64,000 nt of DNA from Septoria linicola (lineage: Eukaryota > Ascomycota > Dothideomycetes > Mycosphaerellales > Mycosphaerellaceae). A program made the position numbers and the translations under genes. The stretch lies in assembly GCA_024114885.1 (NCBI GenBank), contig CP099420.1, positions 1,798,001 to 1,862,000 on the forward strand, written 5' to 3'. The notes under the pieces were generated by a model that did not search any database, was not told where the DNA came from, and was given only the letters and a program-made list of their open reading frames with translations. This document shows, in pieces, positions 10,700 through 23,312 of this stretch; positions within the stretch are counted from its first letter, which is position 1, and the number at the start of each line of letters is the position of its first letter.

Positions 10700-13059
10700 A
10701 TCTCTCTTTTAGACTCCTCTTAGTTTAACTCTAAGGCTTAGAGTTATCTTTTATATATCTCTTATATAAGGTAGAGCTACCTTATAAACTCCTAAAACTA
10801 TAGTCTATTCTTTAGCTTAGTAAGGCTATCTACTACTATCTCTTTTATATTTATATATTCTATAGAGATAAGTCTATTCTACTAGAGCTTTCTTATAGTA
10901 TTATATAAGATATTAATATATTTAGACTTATTATAAATATATAAGTCCTTAACTAGAGTAAGAGTAGCTTAGTTATTACTTTTTAGCTAAATTAGCCTAA
11001 TTCTAGTAATAGTTTCCTAGTTACTAAGGATTCTTAGTTAGTAAGAACATTCTCCTACTAACTCTAGGTATCTAAGCTCTCTTAAAAGAGTACTAAGGAA
11101 CTATAACTATTTTATATATACTTCTATAGCTATATATTTAGCTTCTATTATAGATATAGCTATAGATTTCTACTTCTTACTTATCTAGGAGATTAGTATA
11201 CTATAAAGGAAGAAGACATATCTAAGGATTAAGACTCTATTAGTCTTATCTATTATATAGTTAGAGTCTATATATCTAGTAAGATAGCCTTAACTATTCC
11301 TTAAGTATCTTAGACTAAGGTCTAGGTTTGATCTTAGGTATCTAGTTAGCTTCTTTAGAGCCTTTATATATCCTACTATTAGATTACTAATATAGGAGCT
11401 TAATCTTCTAAGAGTAAATGAAATATCTAGTCTTATAATAGTTGTAAGCTATATCTATATTCTAATAATAGATTAGTACTCCTATTTATTATACCTTTTA
11501 TTATTTAGTCTAGTAGGCTTTAGACTTTTATAGCTATCTATTAGTAAAAGAGTTAGTAATATAGTTTCTTAGCCTATTTCTATCTTAGCTAGGTTCTCTT
11601 AGATATAATGCTTCTAGTTAAGTTTTAGCTAGCCTTACTATCTGTTTCTTATTAGTCTTATTCTAAGAATCTTGTCTAGCTCTCTAAGATCTTTAATCTT
11701 AAAGACCTTACTAAGTTAGTCTTTAAACTAGAGGATATCCTCTAGTCTCTCTATAGTAATAAGTATATTATTAATATAGATTAGGATTATTAGGTCTTTC
11801 CTTTTCTTATAGATTAGAAGATATAGGTCTACTTCTAATTATCTAAATCCTATTCCTTTTAGCTTTAATATATATAGCTGATTCTAGTCTCTTATAGCTT
11901 ACTTTAGCCTATAGAGACTTCTTAGAACTTATAAGACTATACTAGTTAGTAGGTTAATACCTAGTAGTAGGATTATATAGATGTCCTTATATAAGGTACT
12001 CTCTATAAATATATTATTTATATCTACTTAGTATAGAACTAGGTCCTTCTTATAGACTATAGCTATAAATCCTCTTAGAGTATCCTACCTAACTATAGAA
12101 GTAAAAGTTTCTATATAGTCTACTCTATACTTTTAGGAGAACCCTCTTATAACTAGTCTTACCTTAAACTTTTTAATAGCTCTACTAAGCTTTCTCTTAA
12201 TATTAAAGACCTATCTTAAGGTAACTAAGTTAGCCTCTTTTAGTAGGACTACTATAGTCTAGGTATTATTACTTATAAGTATATCTAGCTTCTTCTAAAT
12301 AGCTTCTTACTAGAGATAACCCTACTTAGGATTACTTACTACTTCCTTATAGTTCCTTAGGATTAGAACCTCCTATTTATATATTCCTACTTCTTTAGTA
12401 GCTAAGAATATAATCTCTTTAACTTCCTCTAAGAATTCTAGGTCCTATAAGATACCTAGGTTAATAGAGCTTATAGCTAAGAAGAAAGCCTAATACTCTA
12501 GGAGTATTTCCTTATCTAGCTAACTATTCTAATCTAGCTTAAGCCTAATTAGCTTTAGCTTCTAGTTAAATCTATTAAGTTCTTAGGATACTTTCCTCTT
12601 TCTAAGAGTTTACCTTAAGGCTATCTACTCCTAATCTATCTCTATAGTTTCTTAGATAGAATTCTTAGATTCTTTCTTAACTTTCTTTTAGTCTAGGAAT
12701 TTTCTATACTCTCCTATATCTTCTAGTAGAGGTAGAAGTTATATAAAGAGTTTCTTTCCTTCCTAAACCTATACTAATAGCTAAAGGAGAGAAGGTTTCT
12801 ACTAGCTTAGACTAGGAGTACCTAGGGTACTCCTACTAGCTTATAGAGTAGCCTAACTAATAGTTCTTAGCCTTCTAATAGGTCTTCTTTCTAGAGCTAA
12901 ACTAGGAAGATTCTTAATCTTAATATTTAAGTCTAATTCTCTACCTAGCTTATCTTTAAAGAAGATTATATTAGTATACTACTTAATAGCCTTTATATCT
13001 AGCTCCTAGAACTTCTATACCTTTACTATATTATTATAGTATCTAATAAATATAGTATC
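10700..13059 (-). pseudogene. outer copia reverse transcriptase and RNase H remnant
   Basis: The minus strand carries the same reverse transcriptase and RNase H sequence as the inner element, read through many TAG and TAA codons. The block around 12,000-12,075 reads VDINN-IFIES in place of the usual VDVNNAFIES. The remnant is cut at 13,059 by the inner element and continues with integrase at 19,369. Confidence 0.8.
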
Positions 13060-13064
13060 CTTTC
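13060..13064. repeat. inner copia target-site duplication, left copy (CTTTC)
   Basis: Identical to 19,364-19,368, and lies inside the pol remnant of the outer element. Confidence 0.88.
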
Positions 13065-13342
13065 TATTAAGAATATATCCTAGATAGTTAGTCTAGATAT
13101 AGACTTCTAAGCATAGTTCTAGATGCCTAAGGTATCTACCTAAGGCTTAGTAAGAGGTATATCTTGCTTCTCTCTCTTCTCTTCTTAGATAACTAACTTA
13201 ATTAACTTTGTATTTAGTTCCTAGTATATTACTACTACACTATGTATATAAGTTAGTTTAAGATTGATCCCCTATTCTTCTTTACTACGCTATACCCTCC
13301 TTAACATTATATAGTATCTATAAACGCTCTCCACTTTTAACA
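13065..13342 (+). repeat. inner copia 5' LTR
   Basis: 278 bp, starting TATTAAGAAT (from TGTTAAGAAT) and ending CTTTTAACA. Same length as the 3' copy at 19,086-19,363. Confidence 0.92.
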
Positions 13343-13357
13343 GGTTATAAGCCCGGG
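13343..13357 (+). other. inner copia primer-binding site, half-tRNA type (initiator Met)
   Basis: GGTTATAAGCCCGGG follows the LTR with no gap. With one RIP change undone (TAAG from TGAG) its first 12 bases are complementary to the anticodon arm GGGCTCATAACC of initiator tRNA-Met, not to a tRNA 3' end. Drosophila copia and yeast Ty5 prime from this internal part of the initiator tRNA. No TGG, the complement of a CCA tail, is present. Confidence 0.75.
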
Positions 13358-13859
13358 TTTGTGTACTAAATAGGAGCAACCTATGTTAGTATAGGTTACT
13401 TATATCCCTTATAGTTTGTAGAAAACATTTAGGGCCTAGAAGTTTCCCTAACTATATTACTAACGAAGCTAGTTTGTACCTAGTAGTATACAAGTTAGTA
13501 AAGATCTCTATAAGACAGTAGTATGTTTCTACTTTATTAATACCTGCCTAGTTCTCTACTATTGCACCTAGCATTACTAGAGTTAGAAGAGGCTACTTAG
13601 CCTTCCTACTACCTAGTAATAGAAACTCTACTAAGAGAGAAAGATCTAAGTCTTAGTAATTTCCTAAATACGAGGAATCCCTGTCTCTTAGAGCTAGTCT
13701 CCCTACTATAAGAAATTACCCTTCTCTAGAATCCTTAGCTAGTCTAAAGCATTCTACTAATTATTTATTCTATTCACCTATTTCTATAATAGACTAAGAG
13801 GACAAGAAGAGCTAAAGGATTCTAATCCTAGACAGAACTAACTAGAAGAGATAGTTTAA

Positions 13860-16800
13860 GCTATAGATAGACAAGCTAGAAGGAAAGGACTAGTTCTAGG
13901 CAATTAGCTAACTAATTATTAGAGGGAACCTATATATAGTTTAGTAGGACACTAGTCTTTAGATATATATTACTTAGAATTAACACTTCTTAAAAGACAA
14001 TATAGTATGCAGGTTTAGTATTAGATACAGTATTAGTAAAGATAATAAGATAGAGCTAGAGACATAGTATGTTACTATACTAGTAGCTAAGATATAGGTA
14101 ATTCTCTAGAATAAGTATAATAGAGTCCTAAAGTCCTATACTATAGGTCTAATTAAGTAGTTTATTATATTTAGGATATTACCTAATAAGACAATTAGGG
14201 AAGTATAGAGATACCTTAGAGGCCTAGGTAAGAGGATTACTAAGATTAATCCTTAGGAAGCCTACTACTAGAGCTAAGAGAAAAGGCTAAAACATCTCCT
14301 ATAGTCCCTACCTATATTATACTAAGTAGCTAAGGATACTATTATAACCTAACCATCCTTAGATATAGACACTATTCTCCTTCTACTTAAGTCCTAAGAG
14401 GTAAGAGACAATCTAGATAAGATAGATATAGGTCTAGCTATATTCTATTCTAGGCAGCTCTACTAAGGAAAGTCCCTACTAATATACTAGCTCTATAAGA
14501 AAGAGAAGTACTAGTTAAAGGATTGTCTTAACCTCCCTACTACTAAGAAACTGTCCTAGTAGAGAAATAGTACTAAGAACTAGAAGGACCCTTAGGGATT
14601 ATTCCTTAGAGGGAGGGTTAGAAGATCCTCTTTACTAAGGAATGCTAGATATATTAAGAAAGCTATCTACAAGTCATTATTATATAATAAGCTAAAGAAG
14701 GTTATCTAGAAAATAGGCAAGTAGCTTTAAAGGATAGAAAAGTCTAGAAAGCTTCTAAAGAAAGGATTTTCAGCCTAGGAGTCTAGTTCTAGTTCTAATT
14801 CTAGAACTTACTCTAGTTCTAGAAGTAATAATAATTCCCTATTAGAAGATAATAACCAAGATAAGTTAGCCTATTCTATAATTAAGGCTAAAGGCAAGTT
14901 GTTACCCTAAGAATAGCTCTTAGATTCCTATACCTTATCCTATATAACTAACTAACTATCCTTCTTTAGATTAGTAAAGCTACTAAGGAAGAAAGTATAG
15001 ATTAAGGTAGGAGGAGGATACCTCTATATAACCTACTCTAGACTAGTATAGATAAAGGGAATCTTAGGAGGAGAAGTTCTACTTAATAGGATACTATTTG
15101 TTCCTAATCTTAGAGTAAATCTTATATTATAGGATTAGTTTAGTAAGCAATTTAGAGTCTAGAAGCCTGATTTCACTCTTACCTCCCTAGATAGCTAAAT
15201 AGTTATAAAGACCAAGCTAGTTAGAGGTATTCTATTTATTAGTAAGATATTACCTCTTCTATAGGAAAAGTTATATTACTTACTATATAATCCTATAGAG
15301 GTTAATAATACCTATACTACCCTATTAGAGAAGGATCTAAAACAGTAAGAGCTATAGTATAGAAGATTTACATACTTTGGAAGAGGGTTACTCTTAAACC
15401 TTTATAAAGTTACTAACCTAAAGGAAAGAATTCTAATCCCTAACTAGGAAGAGTATAAGTGTAGGATCTATATAATAGGTAAGATAAAGAAACACCTAGG
15501 TAAGTCTGTTAAGAGAAGACCTGAAAGACTAGCCCTTATATTAGTAGATATCTATAGACTATTACTATTATTAGTAAAAGGTTTTATATAGTAGCTTGAG
15601 ATTATTAATAACTTCTTAAGAAAGAAATAGGCATTTCTACTTAAGGCTAGATTAGATATACTAACTGCTCTTTAGAACTAGAGGATTAAGGTAGAAAGGT
15701 AGTTAGTAGCACTCCTTAAGTCTATAAGGGCTAATAATGCTAGAGAGATTACTACTTTAATTAAATAGTAGGAGAAGGACTTTAGAATCACCCTTAAGCT
15801 AACTAAGGCCTATAATTCACTCTAGAATAGAGTAGTTAAGAGGTCTATCTAAACATTAGAGGCCTCTATTAGAGCAATACTTAAAGAAAGCAAGATACCT
15901 ATTAAGTTTTAGCTAGAAGCTTTTAAAACATAAGTATATATAAGGAACAAGCTTCTAAATAGACCTGATATTAAGGGATTCAAGCTCTTACCTAATAAAG
16001 CTTTTAATAGGATTAAACTAATAGTCTCCTACCTTAAGGTATAGGGATATAGAGCTATAGTATATATAGATATAAGAGTATAGCCTTAGTAGGTAAGGAG
16101 TAATAAACTAATAAACAGAGGAAAGGATACTATGTTTATTAGATACTATAATAACATAGTAAAGGTATAGAAGTTCTAGGAGCTAGATATAAAGGCTATC
16201 AAGTAGTATACTAATATAATCTTCTTTAAAGATAAGCTAGGTAGAGAATTAGACTTGAATATCAAGATCAAGAATCTCTCTAGTTTAGCTCTAGAAAGAA
16301 GACCTATTAGAAGGCTAAGAACTATTAGCTAGCCTACTCTATAAGCTAGTAGGAGTACCCTAGGTACTCCTAGTCTAGGCTAGTAGAAGCCTCCTCCCCC
16401 TTAGCTATTAGTATAGGTTTAGGAAGGAAAGAAACTCTTTATATAACTTCTACCTCTACTAGAAGATATAGGAGAGTATAGAAAATTCCTAGACTAAGAG
16501 AAAGTTAAGAAAGAATCTAAGAATTCTACTTAAGAAACTATAGAGGTAGATTAGGAGTAGACAGCCCTAAAGCAAACTCTTAGAAAGAGGAAAGTATCCT
16601 AAGAACTTAATAGATTTAACTAGAAGCTAAAGCTAATTAGGCTTAAGCTAGATTAGAATAGTTAGCTAGACAAGGAAATGCTCCTAGAGTATTAGGCTTT
16701 CTTCTTAGCTATAAGCTCTATTAACCTAGGTATCCTATAGGACCTAGAATTCTTAAAGGAAGTTAAAGAGATTATATTCTTAGCTACTAAAGAAGTAGGA

Positions 16801-18470
16801 ATATATAAACAAGAGGTTCTAATCCTAAGGAACTATAAGGAAGTAGTAAGTAATCCTAAGTAGGGTTATCTCTAGTAAGAAGCTATTTAGAAGGAGCTAG
16901 ATACACTTATAAGTAATAATACCTAGACTATAGTAGTCCTACTAAAAGGGGCTAACCTAGTCACCTTAAGATAGATCTTTAATATTAAGAGAAAGCTTAG
17001 TAGAGCTATTAAAAAGTTCAAGGCAAGACTAGTTATAAGAGGGTTCTTCTAAAAGTATAGAGTAGACTATATAGAAACTTTTACCCTTATAGTTAGGTAG
17101 GATACTCTAAGAGGATTCATAGCTATAGTCTATAAGAAGGACCTAGTTCTATACTAAGTAGATATAAACAATATATTTATAGAGAGTACCCTATATAAGG
17201 ACATCTATATAATCCTACTACTAGGTATTAACCTACTAACTAGCATAGTCTTATAAGTTCTAAGGAGTCTCTATAGGCTAAAGTAAGCTATAAGAGACTA
17301 GAATCAGCTATATATATCAAAGCTAAAAGAAATAGGATTCAGACAATTAGAAGTAGACCTATATCTTCTAATCTATAAGAAAAGGAAAGACTTAATAATC
17401 CTAATCTATATTAATAATATACCTATTACTATAGAGAGACTAGAAGATGTCCTCTAGTTTAAAGACTAACTTAGTAAGGTCTTTAAGATTAAAGATCTTA
17501 GAGAACTAGACAAGATTCTTAGAATAAGACTAATAAGAAACAGACAGTAAGGCTAGCTGAAACTTGACTAGAAGCACTATATCTAAGAGAACCTAGCTAA
17601 GATAGGAATAGGTTAAGAGACTATATTACTAACTCTTTTACTAATAGACAGCTATGAAAGTCTAAAGCCTACTAGACTAAATAATAAAAGATATAACAAA
17701 TAGGAGTACTAATCTATTATTAGAACATAGATATAGCTTGTAACTGTTATAAGACTAGACATTTCATTTACCCTTAAAAGATTAAGCTCCTATGTTAGTA
17801 ATCTAATAGTAGGATATATAAAGGCTCTAAAGAAGCTAACTAGATACCTAAGATTAAACCTAGACCTTAGTCTAAGATACTTAAGGAATAGTTAAGGCTA
17901 CCTTACTAGATATATAGACTCTAACTATATAATGGACAAGACTAATAGAGTCTTAATCCTTAGATATGTCTTCTTCCTTTATAGTATACTAATCTCCTAG
18001 ATAAGTAAGAAGTAGAAATCTGTGGCTATATCTATAATAGAAGCTAAATATATAGCTATAGGAGTATATATAAAACAGTTATAGTTCCTTAGTGCTCTTT
18101 TAAGAGAGCTTAGATACCTAGAGTTAGTAGGAGAATGTTCTTACTAACTAAGGATCCTTAGTAACTAGGAAACTATTACTAGAATTAGGCTAATTTAGCT
18201 AAAAGGTAATAACTAAGCTGCCCTTACTCTAGTTAAGGACTTATATATTTATAATAAGTCTAAACATATTAATATCTTATACAATACTATAAGAAAGCTC
18301 TAGTAGAACAGACTTATCTCTATAGAATATATAAATACAAAAGAGATAGTAGTAGATAGTCTTACTAAGCTAAAGAATAGACTATAGTTTTAGGAGTTTG
18401 TAAGGCAGCTCTACCTTATATAAGAGATATATAAAAGATAACTCCAAGCCTTAGAGCTGAACTAAGAGGA
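13860..18470 (+). pseudogene. inner copia gag-pol remnant
   Basis: Read through stops, a CCHC knuckle lies at 14,485-14,526 with exact C-x2-C-x4-H-x4-C spacing. TGC is now TAC, TGT is TAT and CAC is TAC, all CpA/TpG to TpA changes. Protease LLDSxT (from LLDSGA) is at about 14,918-14,932. The integrase core follows at about 15,350-16,100. Reverse transcriptase has VDINN-IFIE at 17,155-17,185 and LIYINNI (from YVDDI) near 17,401-17,421. RNase H has SWISKKQKSVA-ST-EAKYIA at 17,990-18,060. No long ORF survives, so it is dead. Confidence 0.88.
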
Positions 18471-19085
18471 GTCTAAAAGAAAGATTTTAGTTACTTAACT
18501 CCTCCTTAGTTAGACTTTATAAAGTCCTAAATACTCTTACTAATATTAGACCTATTACTAACTATAATATTACTATATAGCACCTAGCTGAACTAGACAC
18601 CCTCTAAGGCTAAGTACTAGTTAATGTTAAAGACCTCCTCTATAGTAGCTATTATCTCCTCTACTAGTGTGTAGTTACTCTACTCCCTAGCTTAATATAA
18701 GATCTCTATAGCTAAGAATAGTATACCCTAAAGACTATTAGGGAACTAAGAAGCTATATAGAATATAACTAAGTAAGGGACTAGGCTATAAGGAATCTAG
18801 GGAGCTATTAGAATTAGCTATAAGAAAGGACAAGGGCAACTTACTAGATAGTCTATATCCTAAACAATCTACTCCTATATAAGAGAGGAGGAAGATCTTA
18901 TAGAAGGCATTTCTTTTACCTTTTTATAGGAGATAGTAGTATAGAAAGTTTATTAGATTAATAGTTAGTGCTGTCTAGTTATTAGTCTAAAAAGTAAGTA
19001 CTTAATAACTAATCAAGATTAGGACTAGTATTTAAGTGCTATAGATGATCTATTAAAAGATCTAACTATATAGCATGAGTAGGAG

Positions 19086-19363
19086 TATTAAGAATATATC
19101 CTAGATAGTCAGTCTAGATATAGACTTCTAAGTATAGTTCTAGATGCCTAAGGCATCCACCTAAGGCTTAGTAAGAGGTATATCTTGCTTCTCTCTCTTC
19201 TCTTCTTAGATAACTAACTTAATCAACTTTGTATTTAGTTCCTAGTATATTGCTACTATACTATATGTATAAGTTAGTTTAAGATTGATCCCCTATTCTT
19301 CTTTACTACGCTATACCCTCCTTAACATTATATAGTATCTATAAACGCCTTCTACTTTTAACA
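19086..19363 (+). repeat. inner copia 3' LTR
   Basis: 278 bp, preceded by a purine-rich GAGTAGGAG (likely polypurine tract). It ends ACTTTTAACA directly before CTTTC. Confidence 0.92.
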
Positions 19364-19368
19364 CTTTC
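19364..19368. repeat. inner copia target-site duplication, right copy (CTTTC)
   Basis: Matches 13,060-13,064. Confidence 0.88.
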
Positions 19369-22131
19369 CTCTATTTATTAGTTTATTACTCCTTACCTAC
19401 TAAGGCTATACTCTTATATCTATATATACTATAGCTCTATATCTCTATACTTTAAGATAGGAGACTATTAGTTTAATCCTATTAAAAGCTTTATTAGGTA
19501 AGAGCTTAAATCTCTTAATATTAGGTCTATTTAGAAGCTTGTTCCTTATATATACCTATACTTTAAGAGCTTCTAGCTAAAACTTAATAGGTATCTTACT
19601 TTCTTTAAGTATTACTCTAATAGAGGCCTCTAATGTTTAGATAGACCTCTTAACTACTCTATTCTAGAGTAAATTATAGGCCTTAGTTAGCTTAAAAGTA
19701 ATTCTAAAGTCCTTCTCCTACTATTTAATTAAAGTAGTAATCTCTCTAGTATTATTAGCTCTTATAGACTTAAAAAGTGCTACTAACTACCTTTCTACCT
19801 TAATCCTCTAGTTCTAAAGAGTAGTTAGTATATCTAATCTAGCCTTAAGTAGAAATGCCTATTTCTTTCTTAAGAAGTTATTAATAATCTTAAGCTACTA
19901 TATAAAACCTTTTACTAATAATAGTAATAGTCTATAGATATCTACTAATATAAGAGCTAGTCTTTTAGGTCTTCTTTTAATAGACTTACCTAAGTGTTTC
20001 TTTATCTTACCTATTATATAGATCCTATACTTATACTCTTTTTAGTTAGGAATTAGAATTCTTTCCTTTAGGTTAGTAACTTTATAAAGGTTTAAGAGTA
20101 ACCCTCTTCTAAAGTATATAAATCTTTTATACTATAGCTTCTACTATTTTAGATCCTTCTCTAATAGAGTAGTATAGGTATTATTAACCTCTATAGGATT
20201 ATATAGTAAGTAATATAACTTTTCCTATAGAAGAGATAATATCTTACTAATAAATAGAATACCTCTAACTAGCTTAGTCTTTATAACTATTTAGCTATCT
20301 AGGGAGGTAAGAGTAAAATTAGGCTTCTAGACTCTAAATTACTTACTAAACTAATCCTATAATATAAGATTTACTCTAAGATTAGGAATAAATAGTACCT
20401 TATTAAGTAGAACTTCTTCTCCTAAGATTCTCTTTATCTATACTAGTCTAGAGTAGGTTATATAGAGGTATCCTTCTCCTACCTTAATCTATACTTTCTT
20501 CCTTAGTAGCTTTACTAATCTAAAGAAGGATAGTTAGTTAGTTATATAGGATAAGGTATAGGAATCTAAGAGCTATTCTTAGAGTAATAACTTGCCTTTA
20601 GCCTTAATTATAGAATAGGCTAACTTATCTTAGTTATTATCTTCTAATAGAGAATTATTATTACTTCTAGAACTAGAGTAAGTTCTAGAATTAGAACTAG
20701 AACTAGACTCCTAGGCTAAAAATCCTTTCTTTAGAAGCTTTCTAGACTTTTCTATCCTCTAAAGCTACTTACCTATTTTCTAGATAACCTTCTTTAGCTT
20801 ATTATATAATAATAACTTATAGATAGCTTTCTTAATATATCTAGTATTCCTTAGTAATAGGGATCTTCTAACTCTCTCTCTAAGAAATAATCTCTAAAGG
20901 TCCTTCTAGTTCTTAGTACTATTTCTCTACTAGGATAGTTTCTTAGTAGTAAGGAGGTTAGGATAATTCTTTAACTAGTACTTTCCTTTCTTATAGAGCT
21001 AGTATATTAGTAGAGACTTTCCTTAGTAGGGCTACCTAGAATAGAATATAGCTAGACCTATGTCTATCTTGTCTAGATTATCTCTTACCTCTTAGGACTT
21101 AAGTAGAAGGAGAATAGTATCTATATCTAAGGATAGTTAGATTATAATAGTATCCTTAGCTACTTAGTATAATATAGGAAGGGACTATAGAAGATGTTTT
21201 AGCCTTTTCTCTTAGCTCTAGTAGTAAGCTTCCTAAGGATTAATCTTAGTAATCCTCTTACCTAGGCCTCTAAGGTATCTCTATACTTCCCTAATTATCT
21301 TATTAGGTAATATCCTAAATATAATAAACTACTTAATTAGACCTATAGTATAAGACTTTAGGACTCTATTATACTTATTCTAGAGAATTACCTATATCTT
21401 AGCTACTAGTATAGTAATATACTATATCTCTAGCTCTATCTTATTATCTTTACTAATACTATATCTAATACTAAACCTATATACTATATTATCTTTTAAG
21501 AAGTATTAATTCTAAGTAACATATATCTAGAGACTAGTGTCCTACTAAACTATATATAGGTTCCCTCTAATAATTAGTTAGCTAATTACCTAGAACTAGT
21601 CCTTCCCTTCTAGCTTATCTATCTATAGCTTAAACTATCTCTTCTAGTTAGTTCTGTCTAGGATTAGAATCCTTTAGCTCTTCTTATCCTCTTAGTCTAT
21701 TATAGAAATAGGTAAATAGAATAAATAATTAGTAGAATACTTTAGACTAGCTAAGGATTCTAGAGAAGAGTAATTTCTTATAATAGAGAGACTAGCTCTA
21801 AGGGATAGAGATTCCTCGTATTTAGGAAATTACTAAGACTTAGATCTTTCTCTCTTAGTAGAGTTTCTATTACTAGGTAGTAGGAAAGCTAAGTAGCCTC
21901 TTCTAACTCTAGTAATACTAGGTACAATAGTAGAGAACTAGGTAGGTATTAATAAAGTAGAAATATACTACTATCTTATAGAGATCTTTACTAACTTATA
22001 TACTACTAGGTATAAACTAGCTTCGTTAGTAATATAGTTAGGGAAACTTCTAGGCCCTAAATGTTTTCTATAAACTATAAGGGATATAAGTAACCTATAC
22101 TAATATAGGTTACTCCTATTTAGTATATAAA
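19369..22131 (-). pseudogene. outer copia gag, protease and integrase remnant
   Basis: This is the reverse complement of the matching part of the inner element, with additional C/T and G/A changes and stops in every frame. It continues the pol remnant broken at 13,059. Confidence 0.8.
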
Positions 22132-22146
22132 CCTAGGCTTATAACC
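22132..22146 (-). other. outer copia primer-binding site, half-tRNA type
   Basis: On the minus strand GGTTATAAGCCTAGG follows the 5' LTR directly. It is the same site as in the inner copy with one extra C to T change, so the position and type are confirmed by two copies. Confidence 0.72.
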
Positions 22147-22423
22147 TATTAAAAGTAGAGGGCGTGTTATATACTATATAATATCTAGGAGGGTATAGCG
22201 TAGTAAAGAAGAATAGAGGATTAATCTTAAACTAACTTATATATATAGTATAGTAGTAATATGCTAGGAACTAAATATAAAGTTAATTAAGTTAGTTATC
22301 TAAGAAGAGAAGAAGGAGAAGCAAGATATACCTCTTACTAAGCCTTAGGTAGATACCTTAGGTATCTAGAACTATACTTAGATATCTATATCTAGACTAA
22401 CTATCTAGGATATATTCTTAATA
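22147..22423 (-). repeat. outer copia 5' LTR
   Basis: 277 bp direct repeat of 9,823-10,099, immediately followed by TATAC. Confidence 0.9.
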
Positions 22424-22428
22424 TATAC
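22424..22428. repeat. outer copia target-site duplication, right copy (TATAC)
   Basis: Matches 9,818-9,822. Confidence 0.85.
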
Positions 22429-23150
22429 TATAATTACGACGATAGACTACGAGGAATTTAGGGTCTTAAGCTATTAGATTTAACGTTAAGCGTATATAAG
22501 CGAGCTCGGCTAGCGTAGCCGAGCTAATTAGACTACCTAATTATATAGCTTTAGCTACTTCTTTAACGATCCCTATACCTTATTTACCTTATAACGATCT
22601 AGTATAACTATACTAATACTCTTACCCTTAATACGCGCGTAGTAGACTAGATACTTATAATAGCCTAGCTATACTATTCTATATACCTATAGACACTACT
22701 CGATTATCTCGTATATCTTAATACCGTTAAACGGTAGAGAATAGTATAATAAACGCTCTAACGCTATCGTACGAAACAATTACTATAATTCTACTACCCT
22801 TACTCGAATAAACATAACCTTATTTTATACGCGTAGCCGCTACGTACTAATATCGACTAACAAGAAGTTAAATAGCCGCTACTCTTATAACGAGGGCTAT
22901 ATTAGTACTAGCTCTAATAACAGCGATAGGTTATCGTACGTAGTAAGCTTAATAACGGTAGTTATAGTTATAGTTAGTATTATCGGCGGAGCTACTAGAG
23001 ATAGCGTGTCGTTACGTATAAGGTCGATAACCTACCGCGTTTAGTACGATTCCTACTTATAGCCTACTATATCTACCTCGTCGCCTATCTTAGATCGCGA
23101 TTTATATAGAGAATAGGCTAATAGCTCGATTTAGTAGAGGTGCGTACGGT
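22429..23150 (-). pseudogene. hAT transposase, N-terminal part (RIP-degraded)
   Basis: Minus-strand sequence that resumes the hAT after the copia insertion. It has CpG-containing, stop-filled frames of the same texture as 6,880-9,817. No N-terminal zinc-finger motif can be read with certainty. It is assigned by position within the element. Confidence 0.5.
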
Positions 23151-23179
23151 GGAGAAGAAGGATAACGTTAGGCCGTAAG

Positions 23180-23290
23180 GCTTGCAAGTCACTTGCCATT
23201 TATTCACTTGCTTACTTGCCTTGCTTACGTAATAGCCAGGCTCTCTACTTGCTTACTTACTTGCCGCAAGGCTTGCAAACAAGTGAATCC
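23180..23290. repeat. hAT right subterminal repeat zone
   Basis: Repeated ACTTGC, CTTACTTGCC and GCAAG motifs as at the left end. CTTGCCATTTA and CACTTGCTTACTTGCC occur at both ends. Confidence 0.7.
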
Positions 23291-23312
23291 TACTTGCTTG
23301 GCGACCAGTCTG
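23291..23312 (-). repeat. hAT right terminal inverted repeat
   Basis: Reverse complement begins CAGACTGGTC. It pairs with 6,671-6,692 and is followed by the CTTGGGGC duplication. Confidence 0.85.

Larger units (their letters stand above)
13065..19363 (+). mobile_element. Ty1/copia retrotransposon (inner), plus strand, RIP-degraded
   Basis: 6,299 bp with two direct 278-bp LTRs and a CTTTC duplication. The internal part gives, through stops, a gag with a CCHC knuckle, protease, integrase, reverse transcriptase and RNase H in copia order. The LTRs differ from each other almost only by C/T and G/A transitions. It belongs to the same family as the element it interrupts, in the opposite orientation. 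It retains more CA/TG steps than the outer copy, so it has suffered less RIP and is the younger insertion. Confidence 0.93.
9823..22423 (-). mobile_element. Ty1/copia retrotransposon (outer), minus strand, interrupted by a second copy
   Basis: Two direct 277-bp LTRs (9,823-10,099 and 22,147-22,423) are flanked by TATAC. Removing the inner element leaves 6,297 bp, almost the same length as the inner copy. Coding order on the minus strand is gag, protease and integrase at 22.1-19.4 kb and reverse transcriptase and RNase H at 13.06-10.7 kb, which is copia order. It is more heavily RIP-mutated than the inner copy: where the inner still has CA the outer often has TA, for instance in the reverse transcriptase near 11,840-11,850 compared with 17,340-17,350. 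CpG is almost absent outside the LTRs. Confidence 0.92.
6671..23312 (-). mobile_element. hAT-family DNA transposon, RIP-degraded, carrying nested copia elements
   Basis: The ends are imperfect terminal inverted repeats of about 22 bp beginning CAGACTGGTC, flanked by perfect 8-bp duplications CTTGGGGC. With the nested retroelements and their 5-bp duplication removed, the element is 4,036 bp. The transposase runs on the minus strand. Its C-terminal dimerisation region is still readable near 6,985-7,100 (ALDIYTCPV then SNEPxRQFS), matching the hAT signature LDI...PAMSxEPERxFS. The sequence is full of in-frame TAG and TAA from CpA to TpA changes, yet keeps many CpG steps, unlike the copia DNA inside it. 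It cannot be autonomous now. Confidence 0.9.
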
